Shown: positions 1 to 6,516, numbered from the stretch's first letter. The stretch is 12,006 bases of DNA from Bacillota bacterium (GCA_023455425.1 JAEYCM010000039.1:1-12006), one strand, 5' to 3'. The notes: generated by a model not told the origin, from the sequence alone. A program made the numbers and translations.

Positions 1-1
1 T

Positions 2-73
2 GTGGTCGAGGGCGAGCGCAAGACCCAGGAAGTCATTATTAACAGCTTGTTAGGAGTAAACGAAAATGAGTAA
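2..73 (+). CDS. C-terminal end of a sugar ABC transporter ATPase (RbsA/MglA type), partial
   Basis: Only the last 23 codons and the stop are inside the window. The visible tail contains ERKTQEVIINSLLG, which aligns with the tail of the complete RbsA-type ATPase later in this window (EASQEAIIQYAIGG): both carry a [ST]QE-x-II core followed by a short helix ending in Gly. In this family the element lies at the end of the second nucleotide-binding domain. The stop codon overlaps the start of the next permease gene (ATGAGTAA), as expected for translationally coupled subunits of one importer. The family call rests on this short alignment and the neighbouring permease; the body of the gene lies upstream of the window. 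Confidence 0.8.
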   Translation: MVEGERKTQEVIINSLLGVNENE

Positions 74-1043
74 TCCGGTCATCGAAAGCAATACAAAATT
101 CAAGCGCTATGATGGAGGGGTCAAGGCGTTTTTTCAGGAATGGATGATACTCCTCCTGTTTTTGGTCCTGTTTGCCATCTGCTGCATCAACCCGAATTTT
201 CGCACCACCAACAACATCATGAACGTGTTGCGCCAGGCTTCCTTTATCGCTATCATTGCAATGGGGCAATTCTTTGTGATACTGACGGGCAATATGGATA
301 TGTCCATTACGTCCATCATCGGCATGGTATCCATTTTCTTTGCGGGCTTTGCGGTCAATGTAGGGATGCCGGTATGGTTTGCGGTGGTTCTTGTGATGCT
401 CATGGCGGGCGCGCTGGGCGTAATTAACGGCGTACTGGTGGTATACGGGCGGTTGCCGTCCTTTATCGCAACGCTGGTGGTCATGAACATCATCAAGGGC
501 ATTTACTTCATTTATTCGGGCGGCCTGCCCATCTCCGGATTGCCGGAGTCCTTCAATTTCCTTGGAGCCGGGTATGTAGGCTTTGTTCCTTTCCCGGTCA
601 TTCTGATGATCATTATCGCCGTGATCTTGCATATCGTTACGAGGCACACGGCGGTTGGCCGGAGCTTTTACGCGATCGGCGGCAACATCGAAGCCTCCAA
701 GCTTTCCGGTATCAACGTGAAGTTTGTCGGCATCCTTTCATTTGTACTGTGCGCGTTGCTTTCCGCGGTCGGCGCGCTTGGTCTTACCTCAAAAACGCTT
801 TCGGGTAACGTGATGATCGGCGAAAACCTGCTCTTTGACGTGATGACCATCGTGGTGCTCGGCGGCACATCCTTAAGCGGCGGCCGCGGCCGGATTTTCG
901 GCGTGGCAATCGGCGCGCTGTTCATACAGGTCATCAGCAACATCATGGTTTTGCAGAGCATCAGCACCTTCTGGCAGTGGGTGGTCAAGGGGGTCATCCT
1001 GCTCGCGGTTGTGCTGGTGGATTGCAACACCAAGTGCGATTGA
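66..1043 (+). CDS. Sugar ABC transporter permease, RbsC family (cassette A)
   Basis: This 325-residue membrane protein forms the channel of a CUT2 (ribose-type) sugar importer and would pair with the ATPase whose end overlaps its start. The sequence is strongly hydrophobic, with roughly eight to ten membrane segments between residues 27 and 318. Family hallmarks are the G-x-x-D-x-S motif at about 75-80 (TGNMDMS), a YAIGGN segment at 202-207 followed by A-x-x-LSGI, and the loop VLGGTSLSGGRG at 264-275 that is expected to contact the ATPase. The start ATG is preceded by TTAGGAG at suitable spacing. The length is normal for RbsC. The extreme C-terminus (DCNTKCD) is acidic and Cys-containing rather than the usual basic tail, but no frameshift is needed to explain the gene. 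The binding protein for this cassette is not visible and may lie upstream. Confidence 0.95.
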   Translation: MSNPVIESNTKFKRYDGGVKAFFQEWMILLLFLVLFAICCINPNFRTTNNIMNVLRQASFIAIIAMGQFFVILTGNMDMSITSIIGMVSIFFAGFAVNVGMPVWFAVVLVMLMAGALGVINGVLVVYGRLPSFIATLVVMNIIKGIYFIYSGGLPISGLPESFNFLGAGYVGFVPFPVILMIIIAVILHIVTRHTAVGRSFYAIGGNIEASKLSGINVKFVGILSFVLCALLSAVGALGLTSKTLSGNVMIGENLLFDVMTIVVLGGTSLSGGRGRIFGVAIGALFIQVISNIMVLQSISTFWQWVVKGVILLAVVLVDCNTKCD

Positions 1044-1082
1044 AGCATGTACGGCAAATACGGTGAAACGGGGTTCCGGGCA

Positions 1083-1403
1083 ATGAATACACGTAGGTTT
1101 TGCCAAAGGGCATATCTCAAAAACGAAAAGATTGAGGAATACAAAAAGCTCCACGCGGCGGTATGGCCGGATGTAAAAAAGACCATCGAAGCGTGTAACC
1201 TTCACAACTACTCGATTTACAGGATGGGCAACGAGGTTGCCTCGTATTTTGAGTATACGGGTGCGGACTACGAAAAGGACATGGAAAAGATGGCCGCAGA
1301 CCCTGTGACCCAACAGTGGTGGCAGCATACCAAGCCCTGCTTCCTGCGGCATGAGGAAGCCGTCTATTATGAGGATATGGAAGAACTGTTCCATCAGGAG
1401 TAA
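1083..1403 (+). CDS. rhaM: L-rhamnose mutarotase (RhaM/YiiL) family protein, copy 1
   Basis: This small cytosolic enzyme family interconverts the alpha and beta anomers of L-rhamnose (some members act on other 6-deoxyhexoses), supplying the form used by the isomerase. From this start the protein is 106 residues, matching the family's usual ~104. The pattern EEY-x3-H-x3-WP at residues 18-29 carries the catalytic-type Tyr20 and His24 (equivalent, from memory, to Tyr18 and His22 of E. coli RhaM). HNYSIY follows at 41-46 and the tandem tryptophans QQWW at 77-80. An upstream in-frame ATG at 1047 would add 12 residues absent from the family, so 1083 is preferred; neither start has a strong ribosome binding site, suggesting coupling to the permease that ends 39 bp earlier. 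The substrate is inferred from the family only. Confidence 0.9.
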   Translation: MNTRRFCQRAYLKNEKIEEYKKLHAAVWPDVKKTIEACNLHNYSIYRMGNEVASYFEYTGADYEKDMEKMAADPVTQQWWQHTKPCFLRHEEAVYYEDMEELFHQE

Positions 1404-1429
1404 TTCAGAGTATCGACAAACCTTTTTCA

Positions 1430-1588
1430 GGGGCTTTGCCCCCGCACCCCCACCCAAGGGACACATCCCTTGGGAATCCCGATGTCGGAAACGCCATATT
1501 CAAAGGCGTTTCCGGGAATGGGTTCTTAGGGCCGTTACGGCCTTAAGAGAAGGTTTGGGGGGACGTAGCCAAGCGCCGCCTGTGGCGG
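1430..1588. repeat. Hairpin-rich intergenic block, probable dispersed repeat
   Basis: Five consecutive stem-loops fill the spacer between the mutarotase and deacetylase genes. They are: GGGGC-TTT-GCCCC (1430-1442); CCCAAGGGA-CACA-TCCCTTGGG (1453-1474, perfect 9 bp); CGGAAACGCC/GGCGTTTCCG (1486-1514, 10 bp, 9-base loop); CTTAGGGCCG/CGGCCTTAAG (1525-1547, 10 bp with one G-T pair); and CCGCC-TGT-GGCGG (1576-1588). No stem is followed by a T-run, so this is not a simple intrinsic terminator. Base composition and structure differ from the flanking genes. Back-to-back hairpins of this kind are typical of dispersed intergenic repeats in Clostridia, but copy number cannot be seen from one window. The rest of the spacer (1589-1700) has no supported gene. 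Confidence 0.6.
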
Positions 1589-1715
1589 AAGAAGCGTGGC
1601 ATAGTCCCAGTGAGCAAGGTAGCATAAATATGCGACCATTGCGAACTGTGGGGCCAGCACCTCCAGCGTATCCCTTGTCGGCGCGTTGAAATATTCCATC
1701 AGGAAGGAGATCAAT

Positions 1716-2624
1716 ATGAGTGAAAAAATGTATGCGATGATCGGCGTGGACATGGAAACGGATGTGGGAAGCTTTACGCCGTTTTATGAAGGAACCAAAA
1801 ACGCGACGCCGAAGATGATCGAGCTGTTTAAGCAAAAAGGCGTTCAGGCAACCTTTTACTTCACAGGGGAATGTGCAAAGGAAAATCCGCACATCGCAAG
1901 GCTGGTTGCGGACAGCGGCAATGAGGTAGGCTGCCATTCCCTGTATCATGAGACTGTCGGCGATGAACTGTTCCCCCTGCCCGGCGTCAAGCCGCTGCTG
2001 CCCCATGAGGTGAAACCGCGCCTTGCGTTAGCCACCCAGTGGGTTGAGGAAGCGTCCGGCGTGCGCCCCACTGCGTTTCGCGCACCGCGGCTGTGGGGTT
2101 CTACAGCTGTTGTCAATGCATTGGAGGAATTGGGCTATACGTCCGACGCTACTTATCCGATGTATTTCTACCGGGAGCGCTTTATGCCCTATCATCCCAG
2201 CCGGGTGGACTGGACGCGGGAAGGGGATTCCACGGTCTTGGAAATTCCCAATTTTGCGGATATGGCAATGGAGAGCCAGGACCTTGGCTTAGAGCGCGAC
2301 CGTGACCAGTGGCCGCTGTTCCGCACCAAGGGCGCAGAGTACCTCCTTTCCCGCATCGACTCCTTCCTGAAATTTTGCGAGGAGAAGAGCCTGCCCAAGT
2401 TCATTTGCCTGTACATCCATCCATGGGAATTCTGGCCGATGGAGGAAAGCTACAACTTCGGCGAGGCAACCGTTATTCCGGATCGCTTTATTACGGAGAA
2501 CTGCGGCGAAAAGGCGCTTCACGAACTTGGGAAACTGATTGATGGCATGCAGGCAAGAGGGCTGGATTTTAAAACCGCCAGTGAATTAACGAAGATATTC
2601 CATTCTGACGATACTTTGAAATAG
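1716..2624 (+). CDS. Polysaccharide deacetylase (NodB/CE4-like) family protein, cytosolic
   Basis: The 302-residue product has the NodB fold used by metal-dependent de-N-acetylases and related amidohydrolases. Visible motifs in order are: the acidic motif GVDMETD (10-16) with Asp12; the HSLYH metal motif (74-78); the RAPRLWG motif (122-128) with its Arg; and an LYIHPWEFW motif (232-240) with His235, matching the terminal catalytic His of the family. There is no signal peptide or membrane anchor, so it should act on a soluble intracellular substrate rather than on cell-wall polymer, more like the PuuE/allantoinase-related branch. The start ATG is chosen because AAGGAG lies just upstream; the in-frame TTG at 1686 has no such site. 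It follows the mutarotase on the same strand after a hairpin-rich spacer, so it may belong to cassette A. The substrate is unknown; an acylated or amidated imported sugar is one possibility. Confidence 0.85.
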   Translation: MSEKMYAMIGVDMETDVGSFTPFYEGTKNATPKMIELFKQKGVQATFYFTGECAKENPHIARLVADSGNEVGCHSLYHETVGDELFPLPGVKPLLPHEVKPRLALATQWVEEASGVRPTAFRAPRLWGSTAVVNALEELGYTSDATYPMYFYRERFMPYHPSRVDWTREGDSTVLEIPNFADMAMESQDLGLERDRDQWPLFRTKGAEYLLSRIDSFLKFCEEKSLPKFICLYIHPWEFWPMEESYNFGEATVIPDRFITENCGEKALHELGKLIDGMQARGLDFKTASELTKIFHSDDTLK

Positions 2625-2632
2625 CTCGTGTT

Positions 2633-2676
2633 GGTCACGCCGTTTCCCTGCCTGGCGATGTGGGAGCGGCGTGACC
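2633..2676. other. Stem-loop downstream of the deacetylase gene
   Basis: A perfect 10-bp inverted repeat, GGTCACGCCG (2633-2642) and CGGCGTGACC (2667-2676), encloses a 24-base loop whose ends (TCCC/GGGA) could pair further. It begins 9 bp after the deacetylase stop codon. No T-run follows on the plus strand, so it is a weak terminator candidate; it may instead protect the mRNA 3' end. The remainder of the gap to the LacI gene holds the promoter and inverted repeats listed separately. Confidence 0.5.
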
Positions 2677-2783
2677 GGCTCTGATTTACCCTATCGAAAT
2701 TGGATCGGTTCGGCATCACCCGGCAGGGGGAACCCATCTTTTCATTGACGGATGAACAACTTATCATGCATACTAAATTAAGA

Positions 2784-2813
2784 TTGTCTATCGTGTAAAA
2801 ACGTTCTTATACG
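2784..2813 (+). promoter_or_regulatory. Candidate sigma-A promoter of the lacI-family gene
   Basis: TTGTCT (2784-2789) and TATACG (2808-2813) are separated by 18 bp, each matching 4 of 6 consensus bases. The position is reasonable for the start codon at 2848. The -10 sits inside the overlapping inverted repeats at 2800-2823. Weak match; no experimental support. Confidence 0.4.
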
Positions 2814-2823
2814 TTGGCGTATA
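2800..2823. promoter_or_regulatory. Candidate operator: overlapping inverted repeats at the lacI-family promoter
   Basis: Two perfect inverted repeats overlap here: AACGT-N6-ACGTT (2800-2815) and TATACG-TTGG-CGTATA (2808-2823). Both cover the candidate -10 and start-site region of the LacI-family gene. LacI-type proteins bind short palindromes as dimers and often control their own gene, so autoregulation is a reasonable inference. Neither palindrome has the classic central CpG spacing of a typical LacI-family operator, so the assignment is tentative. Confidence 0.45.
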
Positions 2824-2847
2824 TCAAATACCAGGGGTGCGCTAGAT

Positions 2848-3843
2848 ATGGTAAAGCTGAAGGACATTGCAAAGGAGCTCGGGCTGTCCGTTTCCACCAT
2901 TTCCAGAGTAGTAAACGGAAGAGATCGTGTGGACCCCGATACGCGGAAACTGGTGCAGCGCGCATTGCGCGAGTATGCCTATGAGCCGAACGAGGTGGCC
3001 CGTTCTCTGCGCCTGAAGGACGCAAAGACGATTGGCATCGTCATTCCCGATATTACAAATACATATTATTCGGCTGTCATCAAGGGTGCGGAGTCCATTT
3101 GCCGTGAGAACGGGTATTCCGTGCTGGTTTGCAATACGGACGAAAGCCCGGAATGCGAAGAAGACGCGCTCCGGGTATTGCTGAAAAAACAAATATCGGG
3201 CCTTATCATTGCTTCGGTAGGCAAGAATGAAGACCTTTTAAAGAGCTATATCAGTGCGGATGTCCCGGTCGTCTGTTTTGATAATATTCTGCCGGATTTT
3301 TCGGGTTCTGACTGCGTATCGATCGATAACGTTTCCGCATCAAAACACTTGACGCAGGAATTGCTATCGAGAGGCTACAGGAAGATCGGCATGATTACAG
3401 GCCCGCTTTATCAAAGCACCGGTGCCGACCGTTTAAAAGGCTTTCAGCAGGCGTTGGAGTCCGCAGGCATTCCAATCACAGAAAACTGGGTGGGGGAGGG
3501 CGACTTCAAAATGCAATCAGGTTATGACCAGATGTGCAAAATTTTGATGCTGCCCAGACGCCCGGACGCAATGGTAATTGCGAATAACTATATGGCGTAC
3601 GGCGCCATCCATGCACTACGGGAGAACCGATACCAGATTCCGCAGGATATGGCGGTAGCCGCATTTGACTGCGTGGATGATACCGGGCTCATTTCTCCCA
3701 AGATATCCTCCATGAATCAGCCGGCTGTAGAAATCGGCTCCAATGCGGCCAGGTTGATTATAGAACGGCTATTGGAAAAAATCGAAGGCAGATACGCTTT
3801 TATTACATTGGAACCACAGATGAACCCGGGGGAATCCTGGTGA
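2848..3843 (+). CDS. LacI-family transcriptional regulator
   Basis: This 331-residue protein is a full-length LacI/GalR-type DNA-binding sensor. The N-terminal helix-turn-helix reads LKDIAKELGLSVSTISRVVNG (within 4-24). It is followed by the hinge helix ANEV/ARS-type segment YEPNEVARSLR (45-55), in which Val50 replaces the more usual Leu before ARSLR. The sensor domain starts TIGIVIPDITNTYYS (61-75) and has the periplasmic-binding-protein fold expected to bind a sugar or sugar phosphate. It ends with the usual ITLEP strand near 319. The start ATG has AGGGG ten bases upstream. The gene lies between the deacetylase/cassette A genes and the DeoR gene, and probably controls one of the sugar cassettes. 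Effector and targets are not visible from sequence. Confidence 0.95.
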   Translation: MVKLKDIAKELGLSVSTISRVVNGRDRVDPDTRKLVQRALREYAYEPNEVARSLRLKDAKTIGIVIPDITNTYYSAVIKGAESICRENGYSVLVCNTDESPECEEDALRVLLKKQISGLIIASVGKNEDLLKSYISADVPVVCFDNILPDFSGSDCVSIDNVSASKHLTQELLSRGYRKIGMITGPLYQSTGADRLKGFQQALESAGIPITENWVGEGDFKMQSGYDQMCKILMLPRRPDAMVIANNYMAYGAIHALRENRYQIPQDMAVAAFDCVDDTGLISPKISSMNQPAVEIGSNAARLIIERLLEKIEGRYAFITLEPQMNPGESW

Positions 3844-3936
3844 TTTGAAAGCGCATGCTGAACACGGTTTCCCAAGCTTCTCCAATGTCTCCTTTCCGAT
3901 ATCTTGCTGCCTTAGTATCCCCAATTCTAGACAAAG

Positions 3937-3978
3937 AAAGAAAGGCTTCCAGTCGTAGAACACCGCGATTGGAGGCTT
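3937..3978. terminator. Hairpin between the LacI and DeoR genes, possible terminator
   Basis: AAAGGCTTCCAGTCG pairs with CGATTGGAGGCTTT around a short loop: about 14 pairs with one bulged G and two G-T pairs. On the minus strand the stem is followed by TTTCTTTCTTT, a better terminator tail than on the plus strand, where the tail is TTTGTCATATTATT. It may end LacI transcripts and block antisense entry. The rest of the 272-bp gap holds the DeoR promoter; no supported gene is present. Confidence 0.45.
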
Positions 3979-4053
3979 TGTCATATTATTAGAAGAAAAA
4001 GACAGCAGAGCGCGCCGTCAATAACCAGGCCCTATGATGGGTTTTGATTGAAT

Positions 4054-4081
4054 TTGACGTCTTTGTATGTTACGATACAAA
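4054..4081 (+). promoter_or_regulatory. Promoter with embedded palindromic operator upstream of the DeoR gene
   Basis: TTGACG (4054-4059) and TACAAA (4076-4081) with a 16-bp spacer form a candidate sigma-A promoter. A perfect 7-bp inverted repeat, TTTGTAT (4062-4068) - GTTACG - ATACAAA (4075-4081), fills the spacer and covers the -10. A protein bound there would block RNA polymerase. The simplest inference is autorepression by the DeoR-family protein encoded 35 bp downstream, also switching the co-transcribed ATPase gene. Confidence 0.6.
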
Positions 4082-4115
4082 CGGATATCATATCTAATAT
4101 TTGGAGAATTTGATC

Positions 4116-4889
4116 ATGTTCGCTGCCGAACGCCGCAAAAAAATCAAGGAAATCATGTTTGAATACAAACATGTGGATGTGAACACGCTCTGTTCGCTTT
4201 TGGATGTTTCTCTTGCCACCGTACGCCGGGATCTTGACCAGTTGGGAGAGGAAGGATTCCTGCGCAAAGAGCACGGCGGCGCAATTCTTGTTGAAAATGA
4301 GTCGGATGAAGTTCAGCTCAACCTGTCCGGGGATGTGCATACGAAGGAGAAGCAGGCGGTTGCGGAAACGGCGGCCGCCATGGTCGAAGAAGGCGACGCC
4401 ATATTTATCGGCGCCGGGAGCACCTGCACGGCTTTCGCAAAACAGCTTCCCAAGCTTCATAGCCTGATTGTCGTTACTAATAGCCTGGAGGCCGCGGTTG
4501 CGACCGCCTACCGCCCGGAGATTTCCACCGTATTGCTGGGCGGCGATGTGGAAGTGCTGGACAACCGCCTTTCCACCTGCGGCATGTACGCCCATTCCAA
4601 TATGGAAAACATGTATATCGATAAAGCGTTCCTCTCCGCCCAGGGAGCGACTATACACGCGGGCTATACGGTATCCAGCCGCGAGCAGGCCATGATGAAC
4701 AAACTGGTGATGGAACGCGCAAATGAGACAATTCTTCTGATGGATTACACCAAATTTGGGAAGCGCGCGCTGGTGCCGTTCGCCCCGCTTGACCGATTTC
4801 AAAGAATTGTTACGAACATTCAAGTCGAAGATAAGTACAAAGAATTCTTCTATGACCACGCGATCCGGCTCTATACGGCAATCGAGTAA
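4116..4889 (+). CDS. DeoR-family transcriptional regulator
   Basis: The 257-residue product has the two-part DeoR layout. An N-terminal winged helix-turn-helix (about 3-57) contains VNTLCSLLDVSLATVRRDLDQL and the characteristic EGFLRKEHGGA turn. A C-terminal DeoR sensor domain (about 77-235) belongs to a fold that binds phosphorylated sugars, with the phosphate-loop-like GAGSTC (99-104), VVTNS (119-123), LLGG (140-143) and MDYTKFG (209-215). The ATG is chosen over the in-frame TTG at 4101 because TTGGAGAA lies at correct spacing before it and the TTG would overlap that site. It is 14 bp from the following ABC ATPase gene and almost certainly co-transcribed with it. Control through the palindrome at 4062-4081 is inferred. 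The effector is unknown but is likely a sugar phosphate. Confidence 0.95.
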   Translation: MFAAERRKKIKEIMFEYKHVDVNTLCSLLDVSLATVRRDLDQLGEEGFLRKEHGGAILVENESDEVQLNLSGDVHTKEKQAVAETAAAMVEEGDAIFIGAGSTCTAFAKQLPKLHSLIVVTNSLEAAVATAYRPEISTVLLGGDVEVLDNRLSTCGMYAHSNMENMYIDKAFLSAQGATIHAGYTVSSREQAMMNKLVMERANETILLMDYTKFGKRALVPFAPLDRFQRIVTNIQVEDKYKEFFYDHAIRLYTAIE

Positions 4890-4903
4890 AGAGAGGGCGC
4901 AAT

Positions 4904-6394
4904 ATGGAACCTGTGCCTGTGCTGGAGCTAAATCATATTTCAAAGCGGTACGGCGATACGCCTGCGCTTTCTGACATCAGCCTTTCTTTTTTGCCAGGCT
5001 GTATTTATGGCATCGTAGGGCAAAACGGCTCGGGGAAAAGCACATTGCTGCACCTGATTGCAGGAGTCGTGCGCCCGGACGAAGGAGAAATGCGCGTTTT
5101 CGGCCGTCCCTATGCCCCGAAGGAGCCTGCGGATGCGGACAAAAACGGGATATTCAGCGTACTGGAGGTCTCCAACCTCACCGGCACGTTGAGCGTTGCG
5201 GAAAACACGCTGCGGGACCGCTACCCGAAAAGCCCATTCGGCTTTATTAAATGGAGGGCGCTCTACCGCCAGGCGGAAGAACTCTACCGTACGCTCAATA
5301 TCCCCATGGACGTTTTTGCTGAAGTGGGAACGCTGCCGCTGCAGGAGCGGCGCATCGTATCCCTCACACGCGCTTATTTTGCTTCCGCGCGTATTCTGCT
5401 GCTGGACGAGCCTGATTTTTCACCGGAGGATCCAAACGCGCCGGCTATCCTGCATATGCTTAGATCCATTGCGGCAGGGGGCGGGTGTATTCTTATCACC
5501 ACCCATCGCTTAAACACGTTGCTGGATATTGTAGACCATGTGGTGGTATTGGAACATGGAGAGCTGCACGTAAACGCAAGCAAGAATACGCTTAGCGCAA
5601 AAGAACTCATCTCCATTGTGTCCGGCAAGCATATGGAAACGCCGGATATTTACCCAAAGCTGCATCTCAAACAGGGCCCGCCTTTACTGCGCTTATTTGA
5701 TGTCACGACGCAGGACGGCGTATCGCATCTAAGCCTGGACTTGCATAAAGGCGAAATTCTGGGGATCGCCGCGCTGCGCACAGGACTTCGAACGGCCATT
5801 CCCCGCCTGCTATATGGATTGGATCCGCTAAAAAGCGGCTATATGACGCTGCTGGGCCAGAAAATTTCCATCAAGAGCCCCGCCGACGCCATCCGTTACG
5901 GCATTGGCCGCCTGCAGGAAGACCGCGTGGAAACCGGGCTGCAAATCGAGTTTCCCATAGGCCCCAATATATCATTGGGCAATTTGAAGGCGTTTCGCCT
6001 GCTTGGCCTGTTTCAAAAACACAAGGAAGAACACGTTGCGCGTGGCTATATCCGAAAATTGAACATCAAGACAGCCTCCCTGAAGGAGCATGTTTCCAAG
6101 TTGAGCACAGGCAACCAGCAGAAAGTCCTGCTTTCGCGGCTGCTGTTTTCCAATTGCCGCATGCTGATGCTCGAAGAACCGACTAAAAACCTGGATAAAT
6201 CCACGACAAGCGAGATCTACAACTTCATGAGCCATTTTGTGCAAAAGGGAGGCACCATTTTGCTTGCCTCCTCCCATGTGGACGAGCTGATCGGCATGTG
6301 CGACCGTATCTTGATTTTGCGCGATGACGGCGGCTATTCCATACAGAAGCGTGTCGAATTTGATAAGGAGACCATCCTCTCTTTCAGCCTGTAG
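4904..6394 (+). CDS. Divergent double-NBD sugar ABC ATPase with degraded catalytic motifs
   Basis: This 496-residue protein has the RbsA/MglA layout of two fused nucleotide-binding domains, but many catalytic motifs are altered. NBD1 keeps Walker A (GQNGSGKST, 39-47), a Walker B LLLDEP (166-170) and the switch His201. Its Q-loop is GIFSVLEVSN with no Gln and about two extra residues compared with the intact homologue in this window, and the signature is TLPLQERR (143-150). In NBD2 the Walker A position reads ALRTGLRTAI (290-299), the signature is LSTGNQQ (400-406) and Walker B is LEEPTKNLD (423-431). There are no frameshifts or stops, so the protein appears maintained. It follows the DeoR gene by 14 bp with GAGAGGG before the ATG, and no permease follows directly. 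It may pair with a permease elsewhere, but a regulatory or nucleotide-sensing role linked to DeoR is an open alternative. Confidence 0.85.
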   Translation: MEPVPVLELNHISKRYGDTPALSDISLSFLPGCIYGIVGQNGSGKSTLLHLIAGVVRPDEGEMRVFGRPYAPKEPADADKNGIFSVLEVSNLTGTLSVAENTLRDRYPKSPFGFIKWRALYRQAEELYRTLNIPMDVFAEVGTLPLQERRIVSLTRAYFASARILLLDEPDFSPEDPNAPAILHMLRSIAAGGGCILITTHRLNTLLDIVDHVVVLEHGELHVNASKNTLSAKELISIVSGKHMETPDIYPKLHLKQGPPLLRLFDVTTQDGVSHLSLDLHKGEILGIAALRTGLRTAIPRLLYGLDPLKSGYMTLLGQKISIKSPADAIRYGIGRLQEDRVETGLQIEFPIGPNISLGNLKAFRLLGLFQKHKEEHVARGYIRKLNIKTASLKEHVSKLSTGNQQKVLLSRLLFSNCRMLMLEEPTKNLDKSTTSEIYNFMSHFVQKGGTILLASSHVDELIGMCDRILILRDDGGYSIQKRVEFDKETILSFSL

Positions 6395-6445
6395 TTGTGT
6401 AAAATAAAGATTGCATGCGAAAATAAACCAGTTCCCCTTTCCACA

Positions 6446-6475
6446 TTGACAGGACATATCGCGAATTATTATAAT
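6446..6475 (+). promoter_or_regulatory. Strong sigma-A promoter of the binding-protein operon (cassette B)
   Basis: A perfect TTGACA (6446-6451) and a perfect TATAAT (6470-6475) are separated by 18 bp. The predicted start near 6482 leaves a leader of about 125 bases before the lipoprotein gene at 6607. This should give high expression, typical for a binding-protein-dependent importer, unless repressed. Confidence 0.8.
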
Positions 6476-6516
6476 CAGAATCGAGCAATATCAATCAATT
6501 TCAATCACGTTCTGAT
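6474..6516. promoter_or_regulatory. Candidate operator repeats just downstream of the cassette B promoter
   Basis: Immediately after the -10 lie two tandem 10-mers, ATATCAATCA (6488-6497) and ATTTCAATCA (6498-6507), identical at nine of ten positions and one helical turn apart. They are framed by an inverted repeat, ATCAGAA (6474-6480) and TTCTGAT (6510-6516). Sites at this position usually bind a repressor. Which of the three regulators in the window would bind is not visible. Confidence 0.4.

Noticed and set aside
39..647. A 202-codon minus-strand open frame opposite the cassette A permease.
   Set aside because: The permease on the plus strand has membrane segments and family motifs; the antisense product is a charged, low-complexity shadow.
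1416..1700. A CRISPR array or insertion sequence in the hairpin-rich spacer.
   Set aside because: The stems differ from each other and are not regularly spaced repeats, and there is no transposase gene, terminal inverted repeat pair or clear target duplication in view.
1535..1753. A 72-codon minus-strand open frame across the hairpin block and the start of the deacetylase gene.
   Set aside because: It would start inside the deacetylase gene and ends within the inverted repeats, with no ribosome binding site. It is kept only as a possible sign of a dispersed repeat.
3843..3870. TGAAAGCGCATGCT after the LacI gene as a catabolite-response (cre) site.
   Set aside because: The left half fits but the right half misses several conserved bases, and it lies at a gene's 3' end rather than at a promoter.
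3769..3984. A 71-codon minus-strand open frame at the end of the LacI gene and the following gap.
   Set aside because: It overlaps the LacI C-terminus and runs through the hairpin at 3937-3978; no start signal or recognisable domain.
4032..4943. A 303-codon minus-strand open frame opposite the DeoR gene.
   Set aside because: It overlaps an unmistakable DeoR regulator and its promoter. The product is His- and Phe-rich with no family pattern and no good ribosome binding site.
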